Part shown: positions 13,301-26,087 of the stretch, one piece after another
Layout: each line of letters begins with the position of its first letter
How positions within the stretch are numbered: position 1 is the stretch's first letter
Source of the DNA: Piscicola geometra
Taxonomy: Eukaryota; Annelida; Clitellata; Hirudinida; Piscicolidae
Length of the DNA stretch: 64,000 nt
Assembly (NCBI GenBank): GCA_943735955.1
Contig: CALSEQ010000048.1
Coordinates: 442,081 to 506,080, forward strand
Direction: 5' to 3'
Made by a program: the position numbers and the translations under genes
Notes under the pieces: generated by a model
What the model was told of the DNA's origin: nothing
Seen by the model: only the letters and a program-made list of their open reading frames with translations
The model's database searches: none

Positions 13301-14029
13301 TCTCGTGTTCATCTCGTGTTCATCTCGTGTTCATCTCGTGTTCATCTCGTGTTCATCTCGTGTTCATCTCGTGTTCATCTCGTGTTCATCTCGTGTTCAT
13401 CTCGTGTTCATCTCGTGTTCATCTCGTGTTCATCTCGTGTTCATCTCGTGTTCATCTCGTGTTCATCTCGTGTTCATCTCGTGTTCATCTCGTGTTCATC
13501 TCGTGTTCATCTCGTGTTCATCTCGTGTTCATCTCGTGTTCATCTCGTGTTCATCTCGTGTTCATCTCGTGTTCATCTCGTGTTCATCTCGTGTTCATCT
13601 CGTGTTCATCTCGTGTTCATCTCGTGTTCATCTCGTGTTCATCTCGTGTTCATCTCGTGTTCATCTCGTGTTCATCTCGTGTTCATCTCGTGTTCATCTC
13701 GTGTTCATCTCGTGTTCATCTCGTGTTCATCTCGTGTTCATCTCGTGTTCATCTCGTGTTCATCTCGTGTTCATCTCGTGTTCATCTCGTGTTCATCTCG
13801 TGTTCATCTCGTGTTCATCTCGTGTTCATCTCGTGTTCATCTCGTGTTCATCTCGTGTTCATCTCGTGTTCATCTCGTGTTCATCTCGTGTTCATCTCGT
13901 GTTCATCTCGTGTTCATCTCGTGTTCATCTCGTGTTCATCTCGTGTTCATCTCGTGTTCATTTCGTGTTCATCTCGTGTTCATCTCGTGTATCTCGTGTT
14001 CATTCTCGTGTTCATCTCGTGTTCATCTC
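1374..14029 (+). repeat. 11-bp satellite array A2 (12.7 kb)
   Basis: About 1,150 units. The first unit is TCTCATGTTCA (CG changed to CA), fused to the 21-mer array through shared TTCT. A TTTCGTGTTCA variant lies 7 units in (1451) and another at 13961, 6 units before J2. Small indels are dense from about 1525 to 2880 (for example 1525, 2244, 2379, 2445, 2464, 2666, 2832, 2878). After that only three interruptions are visible (about 3883, 4778 and 9390). From 9396 to 13961 the distance is exactly 415 units of 11 bp. Just before J2 two units carry indels (13990 and 14003). Confidence 0.98.
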
Positions 14030-14081
14030 TGTTGATAGCCTAGACGGCTGCTTTCTCTGTTTCCCTCGCCGGAAATTTTCC
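14030..14081 (+). repeat. J2, 52-bp spacer
   Basis: Identical by eye to J1, including the mid-unit switch into ATTATTGTTAATG at its right edge. It separates A2 from M2. Confidence 0.95.
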
Positions 14082-14672
14082 ATTATTGTTAATGTTTTTA
14101 ACATTTTTTTCAAAGTTTTTACCATTCTTTTTAAAGTTTTTAACATTCTTTTTAAAGTTTTTAACATTCTTTTTAAAGTTTTTAACATTCTTTTTAAAGT
14201 TTTTAACAGTCTTTTTAAAGTTTTTAACATTCTTTTTGAAGTTTTTAACATTCTTTTTTAAAGTTTTTAACATTCTTTTTAAAGTTTTTAACATTCTTTT
14301 TAAAGTTTTTAACATTCTTTTTAAAGTTTTTAACATTCTTTTTAAAGTTTTTAACATTCTTTTTAAAGTTTTTAACATTCTTTTTAAAGTTTTTAACATT
14401 CTTTTCAAAGTTTTCAACATTCTTTTTAATGTTTTTAACATTCTTTTCAAAGTTTTTAACATTCTTTTTAAAGTTTTTAACATTCTTTTCAAAGTTTTTA
14501 ACATTCTTTTCAAAGTTTTTAACATTCTTTTTAAAGTTTTTAACATTCTTTTTAAAGTTTTTAACAGTCTTTTTAAAGTTTTTAACATTCTTTTCAAAGT
14601 TTTTAACATTCTTTTTAATGTTTTTAACATTCTTATTAAAGTTTTTAACATTCTTTTCAAAGTTTTTAACAT
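14082..14672 (+). repeat. 21-bp minisatellite array M2 (591 bp, contracted form)
   Basis: About 28 units. It has the common left signature (ACCATTC, AACAGTC, GAAG). It then lacks the block found in M1, M3, M6, M7 and M8 that contains the ACATTTTTT/AAATG unit and the short GTTTTAACATTCTTTCT unit. The right half ends with AATG, ATTAAAG and TCAAAG units before the CTCATG seam. It is the same length and almost the same unit order as M5, and about 17 units shorter than M6 or M7. Confidence 0.95.
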
Positions 14673-15259
14673 TCTCATGTTCATCTCGTGTTCATCTCGT
14701 GTTCATCTCGTGTTCATCTCGTGTTCATCTCGTGTTCATCTCGTGTTCATCTCGTGTTCATCTCGTGTTCATCTCGTGTTCATCTCGTGTTCATCTCGTG
14801 TTCATCTCGTGTTCATCTCGTGTTCATCTCGTGTTCATCTCGTGTTCATCTCGTGTTCATCTCGTGTTCATCTCGTGTTCATCTCGTGTTCATCTCGTGT
14901 TCATCTCGTGTTCATTTCGTGTTCATCTCGTGTTCATCTCGTGTTCATCTCGTGTTCATCTCGTGTTCATCTCGTGTTCATCTCGTGTTCATCTCGTGTT
15001 CATCTCGTGTTCATCTCGTGTTCATCTCGTGTTCATCTCGTGTTCATCTCGTGTTCATCTCGTGTTCATCTCGTGTTCATCTCGTGTTCATCTCGTGTTC
15101 ATCTCGTGTTCATCTCGTGTTCATCTCGTGTTCATCTCGTGTTCATCTCGTGTTCATCTCGTGTTCATCTCGTGTTCATCTCGTGTTCATCTCGTGTTCA
15201 TCTCGTGTTCATCTCGTGTTCATCTCGTGTTCATCTCGTGTTCATCTCGTGTTCATCTC
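14673..15259 (+). repeat. 11-bp satellite array A3 (587 bp)
   Basis: About 53 units, opening with the TCTCATGTTCA seam unit. One TTTCGTGTTCA variant lies at 14915, 22 units from the left end and 31 from the right. There are no visible indels. It is one of the short arrays, so block length is not fixed between J copies. Confidence 0.97.
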
Positions 15260-15311
15260 TGTTGATAGCCTAGACGGCTGCTTTCTCTGTTTCCCTCGCC
15301 GGAAATTTTCC
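15260..15311 (+). repeat. J3, 52-bp spacer
   Basis: Same as J1 and J2 by eye. It lies only 1,230 bp from J2. Confidence 0.95.
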
Positions 15312-15860
15312 ATTATTGTTAATGTTTTTAACATTTTTTTCAAAGTTTTTACCATTCTTTTTAAAGTTTTTAACATTCTTTTTAAAGTTTTTAACATTCT
15401 TTTTAAAGTTTTTAACATTCTTTTTAAAGTTTTTAACAGTCTTTTTAAAGTTTTTAACATTCTTTTTGAAGTTTTTAACATTCTTTTTAAAGTTTTTAAC
15501 ATTCTTTTTAAAGTTTTTAACATTCTTTTTAAAGTTTTTAACATTCTTTTCAAAGTTTTCAACATTTTTTTAAATGTTTTTAACATTCTTTTCAAAGTTT
15601 TTAACATTCTTTTTAAAGTTTTTAACATTCTTTTCAAAGTTTTTAACATTCTTTTTAAAGTTTTTAACATTCTTTTTGAAGTTTTTAACATTCTTTTCAA
15701 AGTTTTCAACATTCTTTTTAATGTTTTTAACATTCTTTTCAAAGTTTTAACATTCTTTCTAAAGTTTTTAACATTCTTTTTAAAGTTTTTAACATTCTTT
15801 TTAAAGTTTTTAACATTCTTTTTAAAGTTTTTAACATTCTTTTTAAAGTTTTTAACATTC
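15312..15860 (+). repeat. 21-bp minisatellite array M3 (549 bp, right-truncated)
   Basis: About 26 units. The order follows M1 closely through the ACATTTTTTT/AAATG unit and the short GTTTTAACATTCTTTCT unit (near 15745). It then stops early. Its right boundary is unique in the window: AACATTC joins TTCATCTCG directly with no CTCATG, which implies an independent breakpoint. Confidence 0.95.
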
Positions 15861-18800
15861 TTCATCTCGTGTTCATCTCGTGTTCATCTCGTGTTCATCT
15901 CGTGTTCATCTCGTGTTCATCTCGTGTTCATCTCGTGTTCATCTCGTGTTCATCTCGTGTTCATCTCGTGTTCATCTCGTGTTCATCTCGTGTTCATCTC
16001 GTGTTCATCTCGTGTTCATCTCGTGTTCATCTCGTGTTCATCTCGTGTTCATCTCGTGTTCATCTCGTGTTCATCTCGTGTTCATCTCGTGTTCATCTCG
16101 TGTTCATCTCGTGTTCATCTCGTGTTCATCTCGTGTTCATCTCGTGTTCATCTCGTGTTCATCTCGTGTTCATCTCGTGTTCATCTCGTGTTCATCTCGT
16201 GTTCATCTCGTGTTCATCTCGTGTTCATCTCGTGTTCATCTCGTGTTCATCTCGTGTTCATCTCGTGTTCATCTCGTGTTCATCTCGTGTTCATCTCGTG
16301 TTCATCTCGTGTTCATCTCGTGTTCATCTCGTGTTCATCTCGTGTTCATCTCGTGTTCATCTCGTGTTCATCTCGTGTTCATCTCGTGTTCATCTCGTGT
16401 TCATCTCGTGTTCATCTCGTGTTCATCTCGTGTTCATCTCGTGTTCATCTCGTGTTCATCTCGTGTTCATCTCGTGTTCATCTCGTGTTCATCTCGTGTT
16501 CATCTCGTGTTCATCTCGTGTTCATCTCGTGTTCATCTCGTGTTCATCTCGTGTTCATCTCGTGTTCATCTCGTGTTCATCTCGTGTTCATCTCGTGTTC
16601 ATCTCGTGTTCATCTCGTGTTCATCTCGTGTTCATCTCGTGTTCATCTCGTGTTCATCTCGTGTTCATCTCGTGTTCATCTCGTGTTCATCTCGTGTTCA
16701 TCTCGTGTTCATCTCGTGTTCATCTCGTGTTCATCTCGTGTTCATCTCGTGTTCATCTCGTGTTCATCTCGTGTTCATCTCGTGTTCATCTCGTGTTCAT
16801 CTCGTGTTCATCTCGTGTTCATCTCGTGTTCATCTCGTGTTCATCTCGTGTTCATCTCGTGTTCATCTCGTGTTCATCTCGTGTTCATCTCGTGTTCATC
16901 TCGTGTTCATCTCGTGTTCATCTCGTGTTCATCTCGTGTTCATCTCGTGTTCATCTCGTGTTCATCTCGTGTTCATCTCGTGTTCATCTCGTGTTCATCT
17001 CGTGTTCATCTCGTGTTCATCTCGTGTTCATCTCGTGTTCATCTCGTGTTCATCTCGTGTTCATCTCGTGTTCATCTCGTGTTCATCTCGTGTTCATCTC
17101 GTGTTCATCTCGTGTTCATCTCGTGTTCATCTCGTGTTCATCTCGTGTTCATCTCGTGTTCATCTCGTGTTCATCTCGTGTTCATCTCGTGTTCATCTCG
17201 TGTTCATCTCGTGTTCATCTCGTGTTCATCTCGTGTTCATCTCGTGTTCATCTCGTGTTCATCTCGTGTTCATCTCGTGTTCATCTCGTGTTCATCTCGT
17301 GTTCATCTCGTGTTCATCTCGTGTTCATCTCGTGTTCATCTCGTGTTCATCTCGTGTTCATCTCGTGTTCATCTCGTGTTCATCTCGTGTTCATCTCGTG
17401 TTCATCTCGTGTTCATCTCGTGTTCATCTCGTGTTCATCTCGTGTTCATCTCGTGTTCATCTCGTGTTCATCTCGTGTTCATCTCGTGTTCATCTCGTGT
17501 TCATCTCGTGTTCATCTCGTGTTCATCTCGTGTTCATCTCGTGTTCATCTCGTGTTCATCTCGTGTTCATCTCGTGTTCATCTCGTGTTCATCTCGTGTT
17601 CATCTCGTGTTCATCTCGTGTTCATCTCGTGTTCATCTCGTGTTCATCTCGTGTTCATCTCGTGTTCATCTCGTGTTCATCTCGTGTTCATCTCGTGTTC
17701 ATCTCGTGTTCATCTCGTGTTCATCTCGTGTTCATCTCGTGTTCATCTCGTGTTCATCTCGTGTTCATCTCGTGTTCATCTCGTGTTCATCTCGTGTTCA
17801 TCTCGTGTTCATCTCGTGTTCATCTCGTGTTCATCTCGTGTTCATCTCGTGTTCATCTCGTGTTCATCTCGTGTTCATCTCGTGTTCATCTCGTGTTCAT
17901 CTCGTGTTCATCTCGTGTTCATCTCGTGTTCATCTCGTGTTCATCTCGTGTTCATCTCGTGTTCATCTCGTGTTCATCTCGTGTTCATCTCGTGTTCATC
18001 TCGTGTTCATCTCGTGTTCATCTCGTGTTCATCTCGTGTTCATCTCGTGTTCATCTCGTGTTCATCTCGTGTTCATCTCGTGTTCATCTCGTGTTCATCT
18101 CGTGTTCATCTCGTGTTCATCTCGTGTTCATCTCGTGTTCATCTCGTGTTCATCTCGTGTTCATCTCGTGTTCATCTCGTGTTCATCTCGTGTTCATCTC
18201 GTGTTCATCTCGTGTTCATCTCGTGTTCATCTCGTGTTCATCTCGTGTTCATCTCGTGTTCATCTCGTGTTCATCTCGTGTTCATCTCGTGTTCATCTCG
18301 TGTTCATCTCGTGTTCATCTCGTGTTCATCTCGTGTTCATCTCGTGTTCATCTCGTGTTCATCTCGTGTTCATCTCGTGTTCATCTCGTGTTCATCTCGT
18401 GTTCATCTCGTGTTCATCTCGTGTTCATCTCGTGTTCATCTCGTGTTCATCTCGTGTTCATCTCGTGTTCATCTCGTGTTCATCTCGTGTTCATCTCGTG
18501 TTCATCTCGTGTTCATCTCGTGTTCATCTCGTGTTCATCTCGTGTTCATCTCGTGTTCATCTCGTGTTCATCTCGTGTTCATCTCGTGTTCATCTCGTGT
18601 TCATCTCGTGTTCATCTCGTGTTCATCTCGTGTTCATCTCGTGTTCATCTCGTGTTCATCTCGTGTTCATCTCGTGTTCATCTCGTGTTCATCTCGTGTT
18701 CATCTCGTGTTCATCTCGTGTTCATCTCGTGTTCATCTCGTGTTCATCTCGTGTTCATCTCGTGTTCATCTCGTGTTCATCTCGTGTTCATCTCGTGTTC

Positions 18801-21800
18801 ATCTCGTGTTCATCTCGTGTTCATCTCGTGTTCATCTCGTGTTCATCTCGTGTTCATCTCGTGTTCATCTCGTGTTCATCTCGTGTTCATCTCGTGTTCA
18901 TCTCGTGTTCATCTCGTGTTCATCTCGTGTTCATCTCGTGTTCATCTCGTGTTCATCTCGTGTTCATCTCGTGTTCATCTCGTGTTCATCTCGTGTTCAT
19001 CTCGTGTTCATCTCGTGTTCATCTCGTGTTCATCTCGTGTTCATCTCGTGTTCATCTCGTGTTCATCTCGTGTTCATCTCGTGTTCATCTCGTGTTCATC
19101 TCGTGTTCATCTCGTGTTCATCTCGTGTTCATCTCGTGTTCATCTCGTGTTCATCTCGTGTTCATCTCGTGTTCATCTCGTGTTCATCTCGTGTTCATCT
19201 CGTGTTCATCTCGTGTTCATCTCGTGTTCATCTCGTGTTCATCTCGTGTTCATCTCGTGTTCATCTCGTGTTCATCTCGTGTTCATCTCGTGTTCATCTC
19301 GTGTTCATCTCGTGTTCATCTCGTGTTCATCTCGTGTTCATCTCGTGTTCATCTCGTGTTCATCTCGTGTTCATCTCGTGTTCATCTCGTGTTCATCTCG
19401 TGTTCATCTCGTGTTCATCTCGTGTTCATCTCGTGTTCATCTCGTGTTCATCTCGTGTTCATCTCGTGTTCATCTCGTGTTCATCTCGTGTTCATCTCGT
19501 GTTCATCTCGTGTTCATCTCGTGTTCATCTCGTGTTCATCTCGTGTTCATCTCGTGTTCATCTCGTGTTCATCTCGTGTTCATCTCGTGTTCATCTCGTG
19601 TTCATCTCGTGTTCATCTCGTGTTCATCTCGTGTTCATCTCGTGTTCATCTCGTGTTCATCTCGTGTTCATCTCGTGTTCATCTCGTGTTCATCTCGTGT
19701 TCATCTCGTGTTCATCTCGTGTTCATCTCGTGTTCATCTCGTGTTCATCTCGTGTTCATCTCGTGTTCATCTCGTGTTCATCTCGTGTTCATCTCGTGTT
19801 CATCTCGTGTTCATCTCGTGTTCATCTCGTGTTCATCTCGTGTTCATCTCGTGTTCATCTCGTGTTCATCTCGTGTTCATCTCGTGTTCATCTCGTGTTC
19901 ATCTCGTGTTCATCTCGTGTTCATCTCGTGTTCATCTCGTGTTCATCTCGTGTTCATCTCGTGTTCATCTCGTGTTCATCTCGTGTTCATCTCGTGTTCA
20001 TCTCGTGTTCATCTCGTGTTCATCTCGTGTTCATCTCGTGTTCATCTCGTGTTCATCTCGTGTTCATCTCGTGTTCATCTCGTGTTCATCTCGTGTTCAT
20101 CTCGTGTTCATCTCGTGTTCATCTCGTGTTCATCTCGTGTTCATCTCGTGTTCATCTCGTGTTCATCTCGTGTTCATCTCGTGTTCATCTCGTGTTCATC
20201 TCGTGTTCATCTCGTGTTCATCTCGTGTTCATCTCGTGTTCATCTCGTGTTCATCTCGTGTTCATCTCGTGTTCATCTCGTGTTCATCTCGTGTTCATCT
20301 CGTGTTCATCTCGTGTTCATCTCGTGTTCATCTCGTGTTCATCTCGTGTTCATCTCGTGTTCATCTCGTGTTCATCTCGTGTTCATCTCGTGTTCATCTC
20401 GTGTTCATCTCGTGTTCATCTCGTGTTCATCTCGTGTTCATCTCGTGTTCATCTCGTGTTCATCTCGTGTTCATCTCGTGTTCATCTCGTGTTCATCTCG
20501 TGTTCATCTCGTGTTCATCTCGTGTTCATCTCGTGTTCATCTCGTGTTCATCTCGTGTTCATCTCGTGTTCATCTCGTGTTCATCTCGTGTTCATCTCGT
20601 GTTCATCTCGTGTTCATCTCGTGTTCATCTCGTGTTCATCTCGTGTTCATCTCGTGTTCATCTCGTGTTCATCTCGTGTTCATCTCGTGTTCATCTCGTG
20701 TTCATCTCGTGTTCATCTCGTGTTCATCTCGTGTTCATCTCGTGTTCATCTCGTGTTCATCTCGTGTTCATCTCGTGTTCATCTCGTGTTCATCTCGTGT
20801 TCATCTCGTGTTCATCTCGTGTTCATCTCGTGTTCATCTCGTGTTCATCTCGTGTTCATCTCGTGTTCATCTCGTGTTCATCTCGTGTTCATCTCGTGTT
20901 CATCTCGTGTTCATCTCGTGTTCATCTCGTGTTCATCTCGTGTTCATCTCGTGTTCATCTCGTGTTCATCTCGTGTTCATCTCGTGTTCATCTCGTGTTC
21001 ATCTCGTGTTCATCTCGTGTTCATCTCGTGTTCATCTCGTGTTCATCTCGTGTTCATCTCGTGTTCATCTCGTGTTCATCTCGTGTTCATCTCGTGTTCA
21101 TCTCGTGTTCATCTCGTGTTCATCTCGTGTTCATCTCGTGTTCATCTCGTGTTCATCTCGTGTTCATCTCGTGTTCATCTCGTGTTCATCTCGTGTTCAT
21201 CTCGTGTTCATCTCGTGTTCATCTCGTGTTCATCTCGTGTTCATCTCGTGTTCATCTCGTGTTCATCTCGTGTTCATCTCGTGTTCATCTCGTGTTCATC
21301 TCGTGTTCATCTCGTGTTCATCTCGTGTTCATCTCGTGTTCATCTCGTGTTCATCTCGTGTTCATCTCGTGTTCATCTCGTGTTCATCTCGTGTTCATCT
21401 CGTGTTCATCTCGTGTTCATCTCGTGTTCATCTCGTGTTCATCTCGTGTTCATCTCGTGTTCATCTCGTGTTCATCTCGTGTTCATCTCGTGTTCATCTC
21501 GTGTTCATCTCGTGTTCATCTCGTGTTCATCTCGTGTTCATCTCGTGTTCATCTCGTGTTCATCTCGTGTTCATCTCGTGTTCATCTCGTGTTCATCTCG
21601 TGTTCATCTCGTGTTCATCTCGTGTTCATCTCGTGTTCATCTCGTGTTCATCTCGTGTTCATCTCGTGTTCATCTCGTGTTCATCTCGTGTTCATCTCGT
21701 GTTCATCTCGTGTTCATCTCGTGTTCATCTCGTGTTCATCTCGTGTTCATCTCGTGTTCATCTCGTGTTCATCTCGTGTTCATCTCGTGTTCATCTCGTG

Positions 21801-24800
21801 TTCATCTCGTGTTCATCTCGTGTTCATCTCGTGTTCATCTCGTGTTCATCTCGTGTTCATCTCGTGTTCATCTCGTGTTCATCTCGTGTTCATCTCGTGT
21901 TCATCTCGTGTTCATCTCGTGTTCATCTCGTGTTCATCTCGTGTTCATCTCGTGTTCATCTCGTGTTCATCTCGTGTTCATCTCGTGTTCATCTCGTGTT
22001 CATCTCGTGTTCATCTCGTGTTCATCTCGTGTTCATCTCGTGTTCATCTCGTGTTCATCTCGTGTTCATCTCGTGTTCATCTCGTGTTCATCTCGTGTTC
22101 ATCTCGTGTTCATCTCGTGTTCATCTCGTGTTCATCTCGTGTTCATCTCGTGTTCATCTCGTGTTCATCTCGTGTTCATCTCGTGTTCATCTCGTGTTCA
22201 TCTCGTGTTCATCTCGTGTTCATCTCGTGTTCATCTCGTGTTCATCTCGTGTTCATCTCGTGTTCATCTCGTGTTCATCTCGTGTTCATCTCGTGTTCAT
22301 CTCGTGTTCATCTCGTGTTCATCTCGTGTTCATCTCGTGTTCATCTCGTGTTCATCTCGTGTTCATCTCGTGTTCATCTCGTGTTCATCTCGTGTTCATC
22401 TCGTGTTCATCTCGTGTTCATCTCGTGTTCATCTCGTGTTCATCTCGTGTTCATCTCGTGTTCATCTCGTGTTCATCTCGTGTTCATCTCGTGTTCATCT
22501 CGTGTTCATCTCGTGTTCATCTCGTGTTCATCTCGTGTTCATCTCGTGTTCATCTCGTGTTCATCTCGTGTTCATCTCGTGTTCATCTCGTGTTCATCTC
22601 GTGTTCATCTCGTGTTCATCTCGTGTTCATCTCGTGTTCATCTCGTGTTCATCTCGTGTTCATCTCGTGTTCATCTCGTGTTCATCTCGTGTTCATCTCG
22701 TGTTCATCTCGTGTTCATCTCGTGTTCATCTCGTGTTCATCTCGTGTTCATCTCGTGTTCATCTCGTGTTCATCTCGTGTTCATCTCGTGTTCATCTCGT
22801 GTTCATCTCGTGTTCATCTCGTGTTCATCTCGTGTTCATCTCGTGTTCATCTCGTGTTCATCTCGTGTTCATCTCGTGTTCATCTCGTGTTCATCTCGTG
22901 TTCATCTCGTGTTCATCTCGTGTTCATCTCGTGTTCATCTCGTGTTCATCTCGTGTTCATCTCGTGTTCATCTCGTGTTCATCTCGTGTTCATCTCGTGT
23001 TCATCTCGTGTTCATCTCGTGTTCATCTCGTGTTCATCTCGTGTTCATCTCGTGTTCATCTCGTGTTCATCTCGTGTTCATCTCGTGTTCATCTCGTGTT
23101 CATCTCGTGTTCATCTCGTGTTCATCTCGTGTTCATCTCGTGTTCATCTCGTGTTCATCTCGTGTTCATCTCGTGTTCATCTCGTGTTCATCTCGTGTTC
23201 ATCTCGTGTTCATCTCGTGTTCATCTCGTGTTCATCTCGTGTTCATCTCGTGTTCATCTCGTGTTCATCTCGTGTTCATCTCGTGTTCATCTCGTGTTCA
23301 TCTCGTGTTCATCTCGTGTTCATCTCGTGTTCATCTCGTGTTCATCTCGTGTTCATCTCGTGTTCATCTCGTGTTCATCTCGTGTTCATCTCGTGTTCAT
23401 CTCGTGTTCATCTCGTGTTCATCTCGTGTTCATCTCGTGTTCATCTCGTGTTCATCTCGTGTTCATCTCGTGTTCATCTCGTGTTCATCTCGTGTTCATC
23501 TCGTGTTCATCTCGTGTTCATCTCGTGTTCATCTCGTGTTCATCTCGTGTTCATCTCGTGTTCATCTCGTGTTCATCTCGTGTTCATCTCGTGTTCATCT
23601 CGTGTTCATCTCGTGTTCATCTCGTGTTCATCTCGTGTTCATCTCGTGTTCATCTCGTGTTCATCTCGTGTTCATCTCGTGTTCATCTCGTGTTCATCTC
23701 GTGTTCATCTCGTGTTCATCTCGTGTTCATCTCGTGTTCATCTCGTGTTCATCTCGTGTTCATCTCGTGTTCATCTCGTGTTCATCTCGTGTTCATCTCG
23801 TGTTCATCTCGTGTTCATCTCGTGTTCATCTCGTGTTCATCTCGTGTTCATCTCGTGTTCATCTCGTGTTCATCTCGTGTTCATCTCGTGTTCATCTCGT
23901 GTTCATCTCGTGTTCATCTCGTGTTCATCTCGTGTTCATCTCGTGTTCATCTCGTGTTCATCTCGTGTTCATCTCGTGTTCATCTCGTGTTCATCTCGTG
24001 TTCATCTCGTGTTCATCTCGTGTTCATCTCGTGTTCATCTCGTGTTCATCTCGTGTTCATCTCGTGTTCATCTCGTGTTCATCTCGTGTTCATCTCGTGT
24101 TCATCTCGTGTTCATCTCGTGTTCATCTCGTGTTCATCTCGTGTTCATCTCGTGTTCATCTCGTGTTCATCTCGTGTTCATCTCGTGTTCATCTCGTGTT
24201 CATCTCGTGTTCATCTCGTGTTCATCTCGTGTTCATCTCGTGTTCATCTCGTGTTCATCTCGTGTTCATCTCGTGTTCATCTCGTGTTCATCTCGTGTTC
24301 ATCTCGTGTTCATCTCGTGTTCATCTCGTGTTCATCTCGTGTTCATCTCGTGTTCATCTCGTGTTCATCTCGTGTTCATCTCGTGTTCATCTCGTGTTCA
24401 TCTCGTGTTCATCTCGTGTTCATCTCGTGTTCATCTCGTGTTCATCTCGTGTTCATCTCGTGTTCATCTCGTGTTCATCTCGTGTTCATCTCGTGTTCAT
24501 CTCGTGTTCATCTCGTGTTCATCTCGTGTTCATCTCGTGTTCATCTCGTGTTCATCTCGTGTTCATCTCGTGTTCATCTCGTGTTCATCTCGTGTTCATC
24601 TCGTGTTCATCTCGTGTTCATCTCGTGTTCATCTCGTGTTCATCTCGTGTTCATCTCGTGTTCATCTCGTGTTCATCTCGTGTTCATCTCGTGTTCATCT
24701 CGTGTTCATCTCGTGTTCATCTCGTGTTCATCTCGTGTTCATCTCGTGTTCATCTCGTGTTCATCTCGTGTTCATCTCGTGTTCATCTCGTGTTCATCTC

Positions 24801-26087
24801 GTGTTCATCTCGTGTTCATCTCGTGTTCATCTCGTGTTCATCTCGTGTTCATCTCGTGTTCATCTCGTGTTCATCTCGTGTTCATCTCGTGTTCATCTCG
24901 TGTTCATCTCGTGTTCATCTCGTGTTCATCTCGTGTTCATCTCGTGTTCATCTCGTGTTCATCTCGTGTTCATCTCGTGTTCATCTCGTGTTCATCTCGT
25001 GTTCATCTCGTGTTCATCTCGTGTTCATCTCGTGTTCATCTCGTGTTCATCTCGTGTTCATCTCGTGTTCATCTCGTGTTCATCTCGTGTTCATCTCGTG
25101 TTCATCTCGTGTTCATCTCGTGTTCATCTCGTGTTCATCTCGTGTTCATCTCGTGTTCATCTCGTGTTCATCTCGTGTTCATCTCGTGTTCATCTCGTGT
25201 TCATCTCGTGTTCATCTCGTGTTCATCTCGTGTTCATCTCGTGTTCATCTCGTGTTCATCTCGTGTTCATCTCGTGTTCATCTCGTGTTCATCTCGTGTT
25301 CATCTCGTGTTCATCTCGTGTTCATCTCGTGTTCATCTCGTGTTCATCTCGTGTTCATCTCGTGTTCATCTCGTGTTCATCTCGTGTTCATCTCGTGTTC
25401 ATCTCGTGTTCATCTCGTGTTCATCTCGTGTTCATCTCGTGTTCATCTCGTGTTCATCTCGTGTTCATCTCGTGTTCATCTCGTGTTCATCTCGTGTTCA
25501 TCTCGTGTTCATCTCGTGTTCATCTCGTGTTCATCTCGTGTTCATCTCGTGTTCATCTCGTGTTCATCTCGTGTTCATCTCGTGTTCATCTCGTGTTCAT
25601 CTCGTGTTCATCTCGTGTTCATCTCGTGTTCATCTCGTGTTCATCTCGTGTTCATCTCGTGTTCATCTCGTGTTCATCTCGTGTTCATCTCGTGTTCATC
25701 TCGTGTTCATCTCGTGTTCATCTCGTGTTCATCTCGTGTTCATCTCGTGTTCATCTCGTGTTCATCTCGTGTTCATCTCGTGTTCATCTCGTGTTCATCT
25801 CGTGTTCATCTCGTGTTCATCTCGTGTTCATCTCGTGTTCATCTCGTGTTCATCTCGTGTTCATCTCGTGTTCATCTCGTGTTCATCTCGTGTTCATCTC
25901 GTGTTCATCTCGTGTTCATCTCGTGTTCATCTCGTGTTCATCTCGTGTTCATCTCGTGTTCATCTCGTGTTCATCTCGTGTTCATCTCGTGTTCATCTCG
26001 TGTTCATCTCGTGTTCATTTCGTGTTCATCTCGTGTTCATCTCGTGTTCATCTCGTGTTCATCTCGTGTTCATCTCGTGTTCATCTC
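15861..26087 (+). repeat. 11-bp satellite array A4 (10.2 kb, essentially perfect)
   Basis: About 930 units. From the first complete unit at 15865 to the TTTCGTGTTCA variant at 26018 is 10,153 bp, exactly 923 units, and I see no substitution or indel in between. The variant sits 6 units before J4, the same place as in A2. Unlike most other A arrays it lacks the TCTCATGTTCA first unit, because its left seam is the unusual one at the end of M3. Confidence 0.98.

Noticed and set aside
1374..14029. TGTTCA in each unit as steroid-receptor half-sites
   Set aside because: A six-base resemblance repeated by the satellite itself is not evidence of binding, and the likely lineage is unknown.
26..14035. 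A forward open frame of about 4,670 codons, and similar ones elsewhere (for example 15880-26148 and 39851-50293)
   Set aside because: It is produced by the stop-free 11-mer read in any frame. All three frames are open at once with the same peptide cycle, and it runs through the J and M sequence by chance.
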